From contig JBKPDF010000007.1 in the NCBI GenBank assembly GCA_046727735.1, positions 1 to 64,000 on the forward strand: 64,000 nt of DNA. The letters are read 5' to 3'. The notes beneath the pieces are model-generated. The model saw nothing but the letters and a program-made list of their open reading frames with translations. It was not told where the DNA came from and did no database searches. Origin of the DNA: AP-16 sp046727735. Lineage in GTDB: Bacteria > Pseudomonadota > Alphaproteobacteria > Rhizobiales > Xanthobacteraceae. Every line of letters starts with the position of its first letter. Within the stretch, counting starts at the first letter, position 1. Positions 16,090-24,334 of this stretch are shown here, piece by piece. The translations under genes were made by a program, and so were the position numbers.

Positions 16090-16989
16090 TCAGGCCGCGC
16101 TGCGAAATAGGGGGCGGTTCGCCTCTGCGACGAGCGCGGATTTCGCTTTTGCCGCTTCCGCGGCCAGTGCCGAAAACGCCGGCACGTTGTTGTCCCATTC
16201 GATCAAGGTCGGAATCGGTCCGATGCACGCCAAGGTCCGGCGATAGAGCCCCCACACTGCCTCGGCAACCGCCGCGCCGTGATCGTCGATCAACAGCGGC
16301 GCACCGTCGTCGTCCGCATCCTTGGCAAAGCCGCCGAGATGGATTTCGCCGACGTGCTCGAGCGGAAACGCATCGATGTATTCGTTCGGCTCCACGCCTT
16401 GATTGATGGCAGACACGTAGACGTTGTTTACGTCGAGCAGGAGCCCGCATCCGGAGCGCCGAACCGCTCGGCGCAGGAATTCGATTTCGGTCATGGTGGC
16501 GGTAGCAAAGCTCAGGTAAGTCGACGGATTCTCCAGCAGCATGCGAATTCCGAGGATCTCCTGGGCTTGATCGATGTGGTCGCACACGCGCTGGAGCGTC
16601 TCCTCGTTGTATGGAAGCGGGAGCAGATCGTTCAAGTAGACCTCCGCGTGGCTCGACCAAGCCAGATGCTCGGAGAACTGGAACGGCTGATATCGATCGA
16701 TCAGCTTCTTCAGCCTGTCGAGATGCGCGCGGTCGAGCGGCCGAGCCGCCCCGATCGACAGCCCGACGCCATGGATCGACACTTGGTAACTCGCCCGGAT
16801 GCGCGCGAGCAGCGCGTGCGGCGGACCGCCGTCGCCCATGTAGTTCTCGGCATGCGCTTCGAAGAAATCGACCGCAGGCGGGCCCGCGAAGATCGCGGTG
16901 GCGTGCTCGCGTTTGAGTCCAACGCCGGCCAGCGCCGGAGGGAACGCGAGGCTCGCGACATCGCCGCGATAGATCTGGTTCATGGGCAT
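16090..16989 (-). CDS. bufB: DUF692 multinuclear iron oxidase, BufB
   Basis: The protein of about 299 residues has the full DUF692 (MNIO) series of metal-ligand motifs: FFEAHAENYMG, SIHGVGLSIG, FSEHLAWSS, LLENPSTY, LLDVNNVYVSAINQG, EIHLGGF, DDHGAAV and TLIEWDNNVP. MNIO enzymes oxidatively rearrange cysteine in RiPP precursors; relatives include MbnB. With bufA1 upstream and bufC downstream its substrate should be the bufferin precursor. ATG 16989 follows GAGGCGAG closely; ATG 16983, two codons in, has slightly better spacing. Confidence 0.93.
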   Translation of the reverse strand: MPMNQIYRGDVASLAFPPALAGVGLKREHATAIFAGPPAVDFFEAHAENYMGDGGPPHALLARIRASYQVSIHGVGLSIGAARPLDRAHLDRLKKLIDRYQPFQFSEHLAWSSHAEVYLNDLLPLPYNEETLQRVCDHIDQAQEILGIRMLLENPSTYLSFATATMTEIEFLRRAVRRSGCGLLLDVNNVYVSAINQGVEPNEYIDAFPLEHVGEIHLGGFAKDADDDGAPLLIDDHGAAVAEAVWGLYRRTLACIGPIPTLIEWDNNVPAFSALAAEAAKAKSALVAEANRPLFRSAA

Positions 16990-17074
16990 CTCGCCTCGTG
17001 GCACCGGACCAACATCGGGGAGCAAGCCGGCCGCGCGCGTCGGTGCCGGCCCCGAGTAGAAAATCGGCGATCGA

Positions 17075-17374
17075 TCACGAGCGCTTGATCGGCTGTAGCG
17101 AACCGTTGCCAAGCGGCGTCTGGATCGTCTCGCAGGTCCCTTTCGCGACGTATTTCCAGGCGTTCCCCTGATAATCGCTCGTCGCGGTGCCGGCGCAGGT
17201 CGTGCCCGGCCCCGCAGCGCAATCGTTGTCGCCCTTGAGTGCGATGCCGAAACACTTGTCTTTGGTGGGCTCCGGCGGTTTCGGACCGGCCGATGCCGGC
17301 GCCGAGAGGATCGCCAGCGCGGTGCTCAGAGCGGCGGCCAGCGCCAGCGGGCTCACGGGAGTGTTGCAGGACAT
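17075..17374 (-). CDS. bufA1: Bufferin precursor peptide (DUF2282, BufA1)
   Basis: The 99-residue protein has a Sec signal peptide (about residues 1-29, ending PASA). A core follows with four cysteines at 41, 52, 60 and 81, in DKCFGIALKGDNDCAAGPG, TTCAGTATSDYQGNAWKYV and AKGTCETI. This is the DUF2282 consensus. The family is modified by BufB/BufC, exported, and binds copper in the periplasm, lowering copper toxicity. ATG 17374 has CGAGG just upstream, and an upstream extension to 17425 lacks a signal peptide. It is the first gene of the cluster. Confidence 0.93.
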   Translation of the reverse strand: MSCNTPVSPLALAAALSTALAILSAPASAGPKPPEPTKDKCFGIALKGDNDCAAGPGTTCAGTATSDYQGNAWKYVAKGTCETIQTPLGNGSLQPIKRS

Positions 17375-17587
17375 GCCTCGGTTCCGTTCTCGATGATCGA
17401 AGCCCAGCCTATCGTGTGGGTGCACACCGATAAAGCCGACACGATGCCGTCGATGGAAATATCATCCTCCGATGAACTCCATAGCGTGGCTCTATGGTGG
17501 GTCGGCCGGCACGGTCCGGACACACCGGAATCGGCGCGATTCATCGACCAAGACTGACGCTATCCGGACACGAAACAGGAGGCCACC
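17375..17587. promoter_or_regulatory. Divergent promoter region upstream of bufA1 with palindromes
   Basis: This gap lies between bufA1 and a rightward small gene. It holds an imperfect palindrome at 17410-17432 (TATCGTGTG, then CACACCGATA), 36-58 nt upstream of the bufA1 ATG, and a 6-bp hairpin CCATAG/CTATGG at 17479-17497. The first is a candidate operator. No metal-sensor binding site was recognised, so the regulator is unknown. Confidence 0.35.
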
Positions 17588-17803
17588 ATGGCCGATTCAG
17601 CCGTTGAGACGTATGAGGCTCTGGATGCAAGCGCGCATGTGGGTGACGGCGGCGGCAGGGGAACGATCACAGTGCTGACGCGCAGCGGCCCGATTCGCAT
17701 CGCGATGAAGCGTCCGATCCTGGAACAGCTTTATCGCGCCGTCGAACGCGAGTTGAGCGAAAACCCCGCCGCGAGCGCCGATCAGGATCGAGAGATATCG
17801 TGA
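17588..17803 (+). CDS. Small hypothetical protein (71 aa)
   Basis: ATG 17588 is preceded by AGGAGGCCACC, an unusually strong ribosome-binding site, which supports expression. The protein MADSAVETYEALDASAHVGD continues GTITVLTRSGPIRIAMKRPI and ends in an acidic tail. It has no signal peptide, membrane helix or cysteines, and I do not recognise the family. It is divergent from bufA1 and precedes the exported cupin by about 190 nt on the same strand. Confidence 0.6.
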   Translation: MADSAVETYEALDASAHVGDGGGRGTITVLTRSGPIRIAMKRPILEQLYRAVERELSENPAASADQDREIS

Positions 17804-17993
17804 CCGGCGCAATGCGGCGGTTCCAAGTTCGCCGTCGCAACAAGCCGGAATTTCTTCGCGCCGGCGAAATAGCCGGGCGCTATGAACTCGGAAGCAATCC
17901 GGTATTTCCGTCTGGCCGGCATTTCTCCGAGGCTGCGTGTTGCCGTTGCCGAGATACTTCGGTCGCGGCCGACACGCAACCAGGAGAGAAGAC

Positions 17994-18485
17994 ATGCGCA
18001 ATCCTTTTATCGGCCGCGGCGTTCGGCATGGCCTGTTCGCGGCCACGATCGCCGCGGGCGCGGCGTTGACGACGTTCGGCCCCGCCGCGGCGGGCGAGTG
18101 CCCGGCCGACAAGCGCGGCACAGATCTGACCAAGATGGACACCACTCCCGCCAAGGGTGTGAGCGACAACGTGCTCGCGGCGATCAACCTCGCCGAGGAG
18201 CCCGCGAAGTTCCAGGACCGCCAGCTGCGCCTGCGCAAGCTCGTGATCGAGCCCGGCGGCGTCGTGCCCTGGCACAGCCACGGCGATCGCCCAGCGATCA
18301 TCTACATCATCGAGGGCGAAATCCTCGAATATGCCAGCACCTGCGCGGTTCCGATCGTGCACAAGGCCGGCGACGTCGCGCGCGAGACGCACACGACCTC
18401 GCATTGGTGGAAGAACACCGGCACCAAAACCGTCGTGCTGCTCTCGGCCGACATCCTGCACGACAAGTCCGACAAGAACATGTGA
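17994..18485 (+). CDS. Exported cupin-domain protein
   Basis: The 163-residue protein has an N-terminal signal peptide ending near PAAAGE. A single cupin follows, with VIEPGGVVPWHSHGDRPAII (metal-binding His residues), IIEGEILEY and HKAGDVARETHTTSHWW. The metal site looks complete, but no enzyme group is indicated. It would fold in the periplasm. ATG 17994 follows AGGAGAGAAGAC; the frame opens earlier without a sensible leader. It is followed by the MFS-patatin pair, possibly co-transcribed. Confidence 0.82.
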   Translation: MRNPFIGRGVRHGLFAATIAAGAALTTFGPAAAGECPADKRGTDLTKMDTTPAKGVSDNVLAAINLAEEPAKFQDRQLRLRKLVIEPGGVVPWHSHGDRPAIIYIIEGEILEYASTCAVPIVHKAGDVARETHTTSHWWKNTGTKTVVLLSADILHDKSDKNM

Positions 18486-18560
18486 TCGCCGTCGCGTGAC
18501 GGCCGCGGCGTGACGCTTCGGCGAACGAGGCGTCACTCGCGTCCAACCAGGGGAACGATC

Positions 18561-19811
18561 ATGACGCCCGTGTCCGCAGTGCTCCGGGCCGAGATGATGA
18601 TGCCGCAGCGATCGGAGGTGCTCCGACGCACGATCGTCATCGGCCTGACCGCTTTCCTCACCGTCGTCGACCTGTTCGCCACCCAGGCGATCCTGCCGTC
18701 GCTCGCGAGGGCCTATCACGTGACTCCCGCCGCAATGGGACTTGCGGTGAACGCCAGCACGCTCGGCATGGCGATCGCCGGTCTTGCGGTCGCGCTGTTC
18801 AGCCGGCGGATCGATCGGCGGCTCGGAATTCTGCTCAGCCTGGCGCTGCTGGCGATCCCGACCGCGCTGCTCGCGTCGGCCCCGGATTTGCCGAGTTTCG
18901 CGCTGCTGCGCGTTGCGCAGGGGCTGTTCATGTCCACCGCGTTCGCGCTCACGCTTGCCCATCTCGGCGAGGCGTGCAGTGCTGAAGCCGCCGGCGGCGC
19001 GTTTGCCGCCTACATCACCGGCAACGTGGCGAGCAACCTGATCGGCCGGCTGCTCTCGGCCGCGGTTGCCGACCATCTCGGCTTGGCGACGAATTTCTAC
19101 GTGTTCGCCGCGCTCAATCTCGCCGGTGCCGTCCTGGTGTATTTCACCATCAATCGCACCAAGCCGATGGATGCGGTCGAGCCGCTGCCGAGCTCGCCGT
19201 TCGCGCTCTGGGGCGTGCACCTGCGCAATGCGCAACTGCGCGCGAGCTTCGCCATCGGGTTCCTTATCCTGTTCGCCTTCATCGGCACCTTCACGTATGT
19301 GAATTTCGTGCTGGTGCGCGAACCCTATGCGGTCGGCCCGATGGCGCTCGGGTTCGTGTATTTCGTGTTCCTGCCCTCGATCTTCACGACGCCGATTGCC
19401 GGAGAGTTCGTGCAACGGTTCGGCACCCGGCCGACGTTCTGGTGCGCCATTGCGGTCGCGGGCATCGGCCTGCCGTTGCTGCTGCTGCCGAGCCTGCCCG
19501 CCGTGCTGTTCGGCCTGGTGCTGGTCGGCGTGGGAACCTTCTTTGCGCAGGCGACCGCCACGGGTTTCGTCGGCCGCGCCGCCACCGCCGACCGCGGCTC
19601 CGCGAGCGGCATCTACCTCGCCTGCTATTTCTTCGGCGGGCTCGTCGGCACCGCGGTGCTCGGGCAGATCTTCGATCGGTTCGGATGGGCGGCTTGCGTC
19701 GCCGGCATCGGCCTCTCGCTGCTGCTCGCCGGGTTGCTCGCGGTCGGCTTGCAGATACCGGCCGCCCGGGCGACGCGGCCGGCCATTCCGACCGCAGGGG
19801 ACGTGCCATGA
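18561..19811 (+). CDS. MFS transporter
   Basis: The 416-residue protein has about twelve hydrophobic segments and the major-facilitator loop RRIDRRLGILLSLALLAIP after helix 2. It resembles the YnfM-like drug/arabinose efflux branch (FLTVVDLFATQAILPSLARAY). It should export a small molecule with protons; the substrate is unknown. ATG 18561 has GGGGAACGATC before it. Its stop overlaps the next start (CCATGA), so it is coupled to the patatin-like gene. Confidence 0.87.
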   Translation: MTPVSAVLRAEMMMPQRSEVLRRTIVIGLTAFLTVVDLFATQAILPSLARAYHVTPAAMGLAVNASTLGMAIAGLAVALFSRRIDRRLGILLSLALLAIPTALLASAPDLPSFALLRVAQGLFMSTAFALTLAHLGEACSAEAAGGAFAAYITGNVASNLIGRLLSAAVADHLGLATNFYVFAALNLAGAVLVYFTINRTKPMDAVEPLPSSPFALWGVHLRNAQLRASFAIGFLILFAFIGTFTYVNFVLVREPYAVGPMALGFVYFVFLPSIFTTPIAGEFVQRFGTRPTFWCAIAVAGIGLPLLLLPSLPAVLFGLVLVGVGTFFAQATATGFVGRAATADRGSASGIYLACYFFGGLVGTAVLGQIFDRFGWAACVAGIGLSLLLAGLLAVGLQIPAARATRPAIPTAGDVP

Positions 19812-20983
19812 CGATCGTGCAGGAGGTCCGGGCCGCCGAACCCGCGCGTGCGCGCAAGCCGGAGAAAGTACCGGGTGTACCCGGGCAGATCGTGCTGGTG
19901 CTGCAAGGCGGCGGCGCGCTCGGGGCCTATCAGGCCGGCGTCTACCAGGCGCTGCACGAGGCCGGGATCGAGCCGGATTGGGTCATCGGAACCTCGATCG
20001 GCGCCATCAACGCCGGAATCATCGCCGGGAACGAAGTCCGCGACCGGCTGCCGCGTTTGCGCGAGTTCTGGCGACGCGTCGAACGCCGGGAACTGTTGCA
20101 TGGGCTCTCGCCGTGGCGAGACCTCGCGAATGCGCTGGCGAACTTGGCCACGTTGTTCGGCGGCATTCCGGGTTTCTTCGAGCTCAACCCGCTGGCATTC
20201 TGGGGAAGCCATGTGCATCTCGGCGCCGAGAAAGCCGGATATTATTCGACGGCTCCACTCGAAGCGACGCTCTCCGAGCTCGTCGACTGCTCATTGCTCA
20301 ACCGATGCCGGCCGAGGCTCACGGTCGGAGCCGCCAACGTGCGCACCAGCGAAATGCATTATTTCGACGCGCGAGACACCGAGATGACCGTGCGCCACAT
20401 CATGGCGTCCGGCGCGCTGCCGCCGGCGTTCCCGGCGATCCGCATCGGGGAGGAGTATTACTGGGACGGCGGCATTCTCTCCAACACCCCGACGGAGGCG
20501 ATCTTCGAAGACAATCCGCGCAGAGATTCCCTGATCTTCGCCGTCCACATGTGGAACCCGATCGGAGATGCGCCGCAGACGATGTGGGAGGTGCTGCACC
20601 GGCACAAGGACATCCAGTACTCGAGCCGCGTCGCCAGCCACATCGCACGCCAGCGCCAGGTGCATCGGATGCGCCACGTGATTTCTCAGCTCCTGAAACA
20701 CGTCCCCGCGGATGCGCGCAGCTCTGCGGAGGTGCGCGAGCTCGCCGGCTATGGATGCCTGACGCAGATGCACGTGGTCCGATTGCTTGCGCCGCGGCTC
20801 GAAAACGAGGATCACACGAAGGACATCGATTTTAGCGCATCGGGGATCCGGATGCGTTGGGAGGCCGGGCTCGCCGACACGCGCGCCGCAATCGAGCGCG
20901 CGCCCTGGCAAGGCGAATTCGATCCGCTCGAAGGGGTGATCCTCCACCAGCCGATGCGCCTCGATGTAAAACCGATCGAATGA
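19808..20983 (+). CDS. Patatin-like phospholipase
   Basis: The 391-residue protein has the patatin signature in full: oxyanion loop LQGGGALGAYQAGV, nucleophile elbow GTSIGAIN and catalytic DGG in YYWDGGILSN. A C-terminal domain of about 110 residues (DUF3734) follows, as in the RssA-like bacterial lipid acyl hydrolases. It should cleave acyl groups from membrane or storage lipids. No signal peptide is evident. It overlaps the MFS gene by 4 nt and precedes a flavoprotein reductase by 40 nt. Confidence 0.9.
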   Translation: MTIVQEVRAAEPARARKPEKVPGVPGQIVLVLQGGGALGAYQAGVYQALHEAGIEPDWVIGTSIGAINAGIIAGNEVRDRLPRLREFWRRVERRELLHGLSPWRDLANALANLATLFGGIPGFFELNPLAFWGSHVHLGAEKAGYYSTAPLEATLSELVDCSLLNRCRPRLTVGAANVRTSEMHYFDARDTEMTVRHIMASGALPPAFPAIRIGEEYYWDGGILSNTPTEAIFEDNPRRDSLIFAVHMWNPIGDAPQTMWEVLHRHKDIQYSSRVASHIARQRQVHRMRHVISQLLKHVPADARSSAEVRELAGYGCLTQMHVVRLLAPRLENEDHTKDIDFSASGIRMRWEAGLADTRAAIERAPWQGEFDPLEGVILHQPMRLDVKPIE

Positions 20984-21023
20984 GGCGCCGCTCCGAGAAA
21001 GCCGAAACCGACGAGGTAGTGCC

Positions 21024-22415
21024 ATGCAGGAATTCGACGCGATCATCATCGGCACCGGACAGGCCGGGCCGCCATTGGCTGCCCGATTGTCCGCGGCGGG
21101 CATGAAGGTCGCGATCGTCGAGCGCAAGGCATTCGGCGGCACTTGCGTGAACACCGGCTGCATCCCGACGAAGACCCTGATTGCCAGCGCCTACGCGGCC
21201 AGAATGGCCCGCCGGGCGACCGAGTACGGCGTTCGGCTGCAGGGCGACGTTGCGGTCGACATGAAGGCCGTGAAGGCCCGCAAGGACGCGGTCGCCGGAA
21301 AATCGCGGACCGGGGTAGAGCAATGGCTCAGAGGCCTCAAATCCTGCACGGTCTATGAAGGCCATGCGCGGTTCGTCTCGCCGCGCGAGGTTGCGGTCGG
21401 CACCGAGGTGCTGAAGTCTGAAAAGATTTTCATCAATGTCGGCGGCCGCGCGTCGGTGCCGCCGATTCCGGGGCTCGAGCAAGTTCCGTATCTGAACAAC
21501 AGCTCGATGATGGACGTCGACTTCCTGCCCGAACATTTGATCGTGCTCGGGGGCAGCTATGTCGGGCTCGAATTCGCGCAGATGTACCGCCGGTTCGGCA
21601 GCGCCGTCACGGTGATCGAGCTGGCCTCACGGCTGATCGGGCGGGAGGACGAGGACATCTCCGCCGGCGTGACGGAGATTCTGCAGCACGAAGGCATCGA
21701 CATTCAGACCGACGCCAACTGCCTCCGCGTCACTGCGCGCGGCCGACAGCTGTCGCTTGCCGTCGACTGCGCCGGCCGGCGATCGGACGTCACCGGCTCG
21801 CATCTGTTGCTGGCGACAGGGCGCCGCCCCAACACCGACGACCTCGGGCTGGAACAGGCGGGGGTCGCGGTCGACGAGCGCGGGTATATCCAGGTCGACG
21901 AGCAGCTGCGCACGAATGTGCTGGGGATCTGGGCGCTCGGCGACTGCAACGGCAAGGGGGCCTTCACCCACACCTCCTACAACGATTTCGAGATCGTGGC
22001 GGCCAATCTGCTGGATCACGATCCCCGCCGCCTGTCGGATCGGATTACAGCCTACGCTCTCTATACCGATCCACCGCTCGGCCGCGTCGGCATGACGGAA
22101 CATGAGGTACGGCGGCACCGCAAACCGGCGCTGATCGCCAAACGGCCGATGACCCGCGTCAGCCGCGCGGTCGAGAAGGGCGAAACCCAGGGCTTCATGA
22201 AAATCCTCGTCGATGCTCAGGACCGGCGCATTCTGGGCGCGGCGCTGCTCGGCACCGGATGCGACGAAGTGGTACACGTCATCCTCGACGTCATGTACGC
22301 CGGCGCGCCCTACACCGTGATCCAGCGCGCGATGCACATTCACCCGACGGTCTCCGAGCTGCTTCCCACGATACTGGGCGAGCTCGCGACGCTCGATCTT
22401 GCGGCGGCCGCATAG
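21024..22415 (+). CDS. FAD-dependent pyridine nucleotide-disulfide oxidoreductase (MerA/Lpd-like)
   Basis: The 463-residue protein has FAD motif GTGQAG, redox-active pair CVNTGC in GGTCVNTGCIPTKT, NAD-binding GGSYVGLEFAQ and FAD motif GIWALGDCNG. The C-terminal interface has HIHPTVSELLPT. It lacks the N-terminal metal-binding domain and C-terminal Cys pair of mercuric reductase, so the family name fits better than merA. The actual electron acceptor is unknown. The start has GACGAGGTAGTGCC before it. Its 3' end overlaps the extended tail of the opposing SDR gene by 76 nt. Confidence 0.88.
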   Translation: MQEFDAIIIGTGQAGPPLAARLSAAGMKVAIVERKAFGGTCVNTGCIPTKTLIASAYAARMARRATEYGVRLQGDVAVDMKAVKARKDAVAGKSRTGVEQWLRGLKSCTVYEGHARFVSPREVAVGTEVLKSEKIFINVGGRASVPPIPGLEQVPYLNNSSMMDVDFLPEHLIVLGGSYVGLEFAQMYRRFGSAVTVIELASRLIGREDEDISAGVTEILQHEGIDIQTDANCLRVTARGRQLSLAVDCAGRRSDVTGSHLLLATGRRPNTDDLGLEQAGVAVDERGYIQVDEQLRTNVLGIWALGDCNGKGAFTHTSYNDFEIVAANLLDHDPRRLSDRITAYALYTDPPLGRVGMTEHEVRRHRKPALIAKRPMTRVSRAVEKGETQGFMKILVDAQDRRILGAALLGTGCDEVVHVILDVMYAGAPYTVIQRAMHIHPTVSELLPTILGELATLDLAAAA

Positions 22416-23140
22416 CGCAGCGCCGGCCACGCAGAACCTTCAGAATTTCTCACCCACGGCCGCAGCTCGATCTCCCAGGTCCAGGCGCTGCGCGGCTGTT
22501 GCAGCACGTGAAGATAGCTCGCCGCGATCGCGTCGGGGTCGAGCAACGAATCCGGTCGATCCGCCGGCGCCGCGCGGCCCGCGCTGCGGATGCCGCCGTC
22601 GATCACGAAATGCGCGACGTGGATGCCCTGCGGGGCGAACTCGCGGGCCATGCTTTGCGCCAGTCCGCGCAACGCGAACTTGCCCATGGCGAAAGGGGCC
22701 GATTGCGCATAGCCCTTCACGCTCGCCGACGCGCCGGTGAACAGAACCGCGCCGTGCGCGCGCGGCAGCATGTGCCGCACTGCCTCTTGCGCCACCAGAA
22801 ATCCGGCGAATGCCGAAACCGCCAAGGACTTCTCCACCTCGGCGGGATCGAGCTCGACGAAGGGGCCGCGCACGCGGTAGCTCGCGTTGTAAACCACGGC
22901 CTCGGGCGCGCCGATCGCCGCACTCGCGTCGGCGAACAATCCGCTTACCTGACCGCGATCCGTCGCATCGCACGCGAACACCGCGGCGCCGGTTTCGCGC
23001 GCGAGGCCGGAAAGGTCGTTCGTCGTGCGCGCCGCGAGCGCCACTTTCATGCCGGCCTGCGCAAATGCGCGCGCGACTGAGGCGCTCAGCCCCGGACCCG
23101 CGCCGACAATCAAGGCCGTACGGTAGTTGGAATGAACCAT
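22340..23140 (-). CDS. SDR-family oxidoreductase with probable frameshifted C-terminus
   Basis: The 266-residue frame has SDR cofactor motif VGAGPGLSASVARAF. The core is that of the glucose/ribitol-type SDR group. It runs to TWEIELRPWVRNSEGS, where the family normally ends ELRPWxEKF and stops. In the adjacent frame the same DNA reads GEKF followed by TGA at 22440-22442. A one-base loss near 22450-22456 would explain the extra 30-odd residues, which read antisense through the neighbouring gene. ATG 23140 follows a strong GGGAGGGAG. The catalytic region is intact; substrate unknown. Confidence 0.75.
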   Translation of the reverse strand: MVHSNYRTALIVGAGPGLSASVARAFAQAGMKVALAARTTNDLSGLARETGAAVFACDATDRGQVSGLFADASAAIGAPEAVVYNASYRVRGPFVELDPAEVEKSLAVSAFAGFLVAQEAVRHMLPRAHGAVLFTGASASVKGYAQSAPFAMGKFALRGLAQSMAREFAPQGIHVAHFVIDGGIRSAGRAAPADRPDSLLDPDAIAASYLHVLQQPRSAWTWEIELRPWVRNSEGSAWPALRYAAAARSSVASSPSIVGSSSETVG

Positions 23141-23337
23141 GGCACGCTCCCTCCCGACGACCATAAGCGGGCGCCGCCGTTCGGCAATGCCGTCTTTATG
23201 GCCGCGGGCTCGGAATGCAGAGGGAAGAATCCCCAGCTTCCCGAGCAAAAATTGTTGAATATCCGTTCAGGATGGCGGCCAAAAGCACCCGAATCTTCAA
23301 TTAGTTACCCAGGAACCAGGCCGCCCAGAGCGGAGTT

Positions 23338-23646
23338 TTGAGGATACGTCGATATCAATTGGAGGAGGCACCATGCAAGAGTGTTCTCGCGTTGACGGCC
23401 ACGGCGGCGATGCTGGCCGGCGGCCTGATGACGATCGATCGCGCTGGCGCGATCACGCTGGGCAACCCGGGCGCCATCCGCGGCGCGGTCGATACCGTCA
23501 ACCCAGTCGAGCAAGCCGGTTGCTGGCGATACGGCTGGCATGGATGGGGATGGTACCCGTTCTGCCGGCGCTTCTACGGGTACGGGTATCACCGACCGTG
23601 GGGCTGGGGCTGGCATAGGCATCACCGGTGGCACGGGTGGTATTGA
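23338..23646 (+). CDS. Small secreted Trp/Gly/His-rich protein, start region out of frame
   Basis: The mature frame encodes a signal peptide (SVLALTATAAMLAGGLMTI, RAGA) and then CWRYGWHGWGWYPFC with a WGWGWHRHHRWHGWY tail. This resembles a short exported protein family common in Bradyrhizobium. GGAGGAGGCACC followed by ATG at 23373 is a perfect start, but that ATG is in a different frame. Only a TTG at 23338 opens the mature frame. An indel just after the start codon is likely. The His/Trp-rich tail suggests metal or wall binding, which is inference. Confidence 0.55.
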   Translation: MRIRRYQLEEAPCKSVLALTATAAMLAGGLMTIDRAGAITLGNPGAIRGAVDTVNPVEQAGCWRYGWHGWGWYPFCRRFYGYGYHRPWGWGWHRHHRWHGWY

Positions 23647-23673
23647 GCCCGCTTTGCTTCACTTTCGGGGTGA

Positions 23674-24120
23674 TCACTCGCCGCCGGTCCGTCCGAACCA
23701 GATGCCCACCAGCGCCGCGATCGCAACGAGAGCCAAGAAGCCGTTGACCAGCACCAGCAGCCACGGCGCGATGCGCTTGGTGTCGGGATCCGGCGGGGGA
23801 GCGCCCGGATGGAACTGGCGCCATACCGCCGCAACGAAGCAGAAGGCGCTGAACACGACCAGCAAGCTTCCGGTCGCGATGATCATCCATTCGGGGATGA
23901 TGCCGGCCAGCAATTTCTTCGCGCCGATACCGCTTGCGAGCGAAACCAACCCGGTGCGCACCCAAGCCGCATAGGTGCGCTCGGCCGCGAACACCGTGCG
24001 ATCGGCCGCGAGCTGGGTGCGGCGGTCGGCGCTGCTCTCCATGCTCTGGGTGCTGCGCTGCATCTTCCGCGTGCTGCGCTCGAGCTTTTGCGCGCCAGTT
24101 TCGAGTCTTTTTTCGGCCAT
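23674..24120 (-). CDS. DUF202 (YidH-type) membrane protein
   Basis: The 148-residue protein has a polar N-terminus that probably forms a coiled coil (residues 1-45). The DUF202 motif then gives LAADRTVFAAERTYAAWVRTG, followed by three predicted helices (LASGIGAKKLLAGI, IIATGSLLVVFSAFCF, LLVLVNGFLALVAIAALVGI). Function of the family is not settled. ATG 24120 follows GCCGAGGAGCC; an earlier ATG adds nine residues. It is divergent from the MFS gene at 24335. Confidence 0.82.
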   Translation of the reverse strand: MAEKRLETGAQKLERSTRKMQRSTQSMESSADRRTQLAADRTVFAAERTYAAWVRTGLVSLASGIGAKKLLAGIIPEWMIIATGSLLVVFSAFCFVAAVWRQFHPGAPPPDPDTKRIAPWLLVLVNGFLALVAIAALVGIWFGRTGGE

Positions 24121-24334
24121 CGGCGGCTCCTCGGCACGGCTCGGCACGGCGGCAGCAATCCGTCGGGCTCGGTCGACCCGCCCCGCAACACAACGCCCGG
24201 ATGCCGGTCCCGTTCGCCTCCCCCGGGGCGGCCACCTCGGGCGCGGAACTCACCGCGTTCGATCGAGGTTTCTGTGCGTACGTGATTACCGCGGAGCGGC
24301 GGTCGAGGGCCGCGAATCCGCTCCATTGTCGCGC

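Noticed and set aside
21024..22415. Mercuric reductase (merA)
   Set aside because: It lacks the metal-binding N-terminal domain and the C-terminal cysteine pair, and no mer genes are near.
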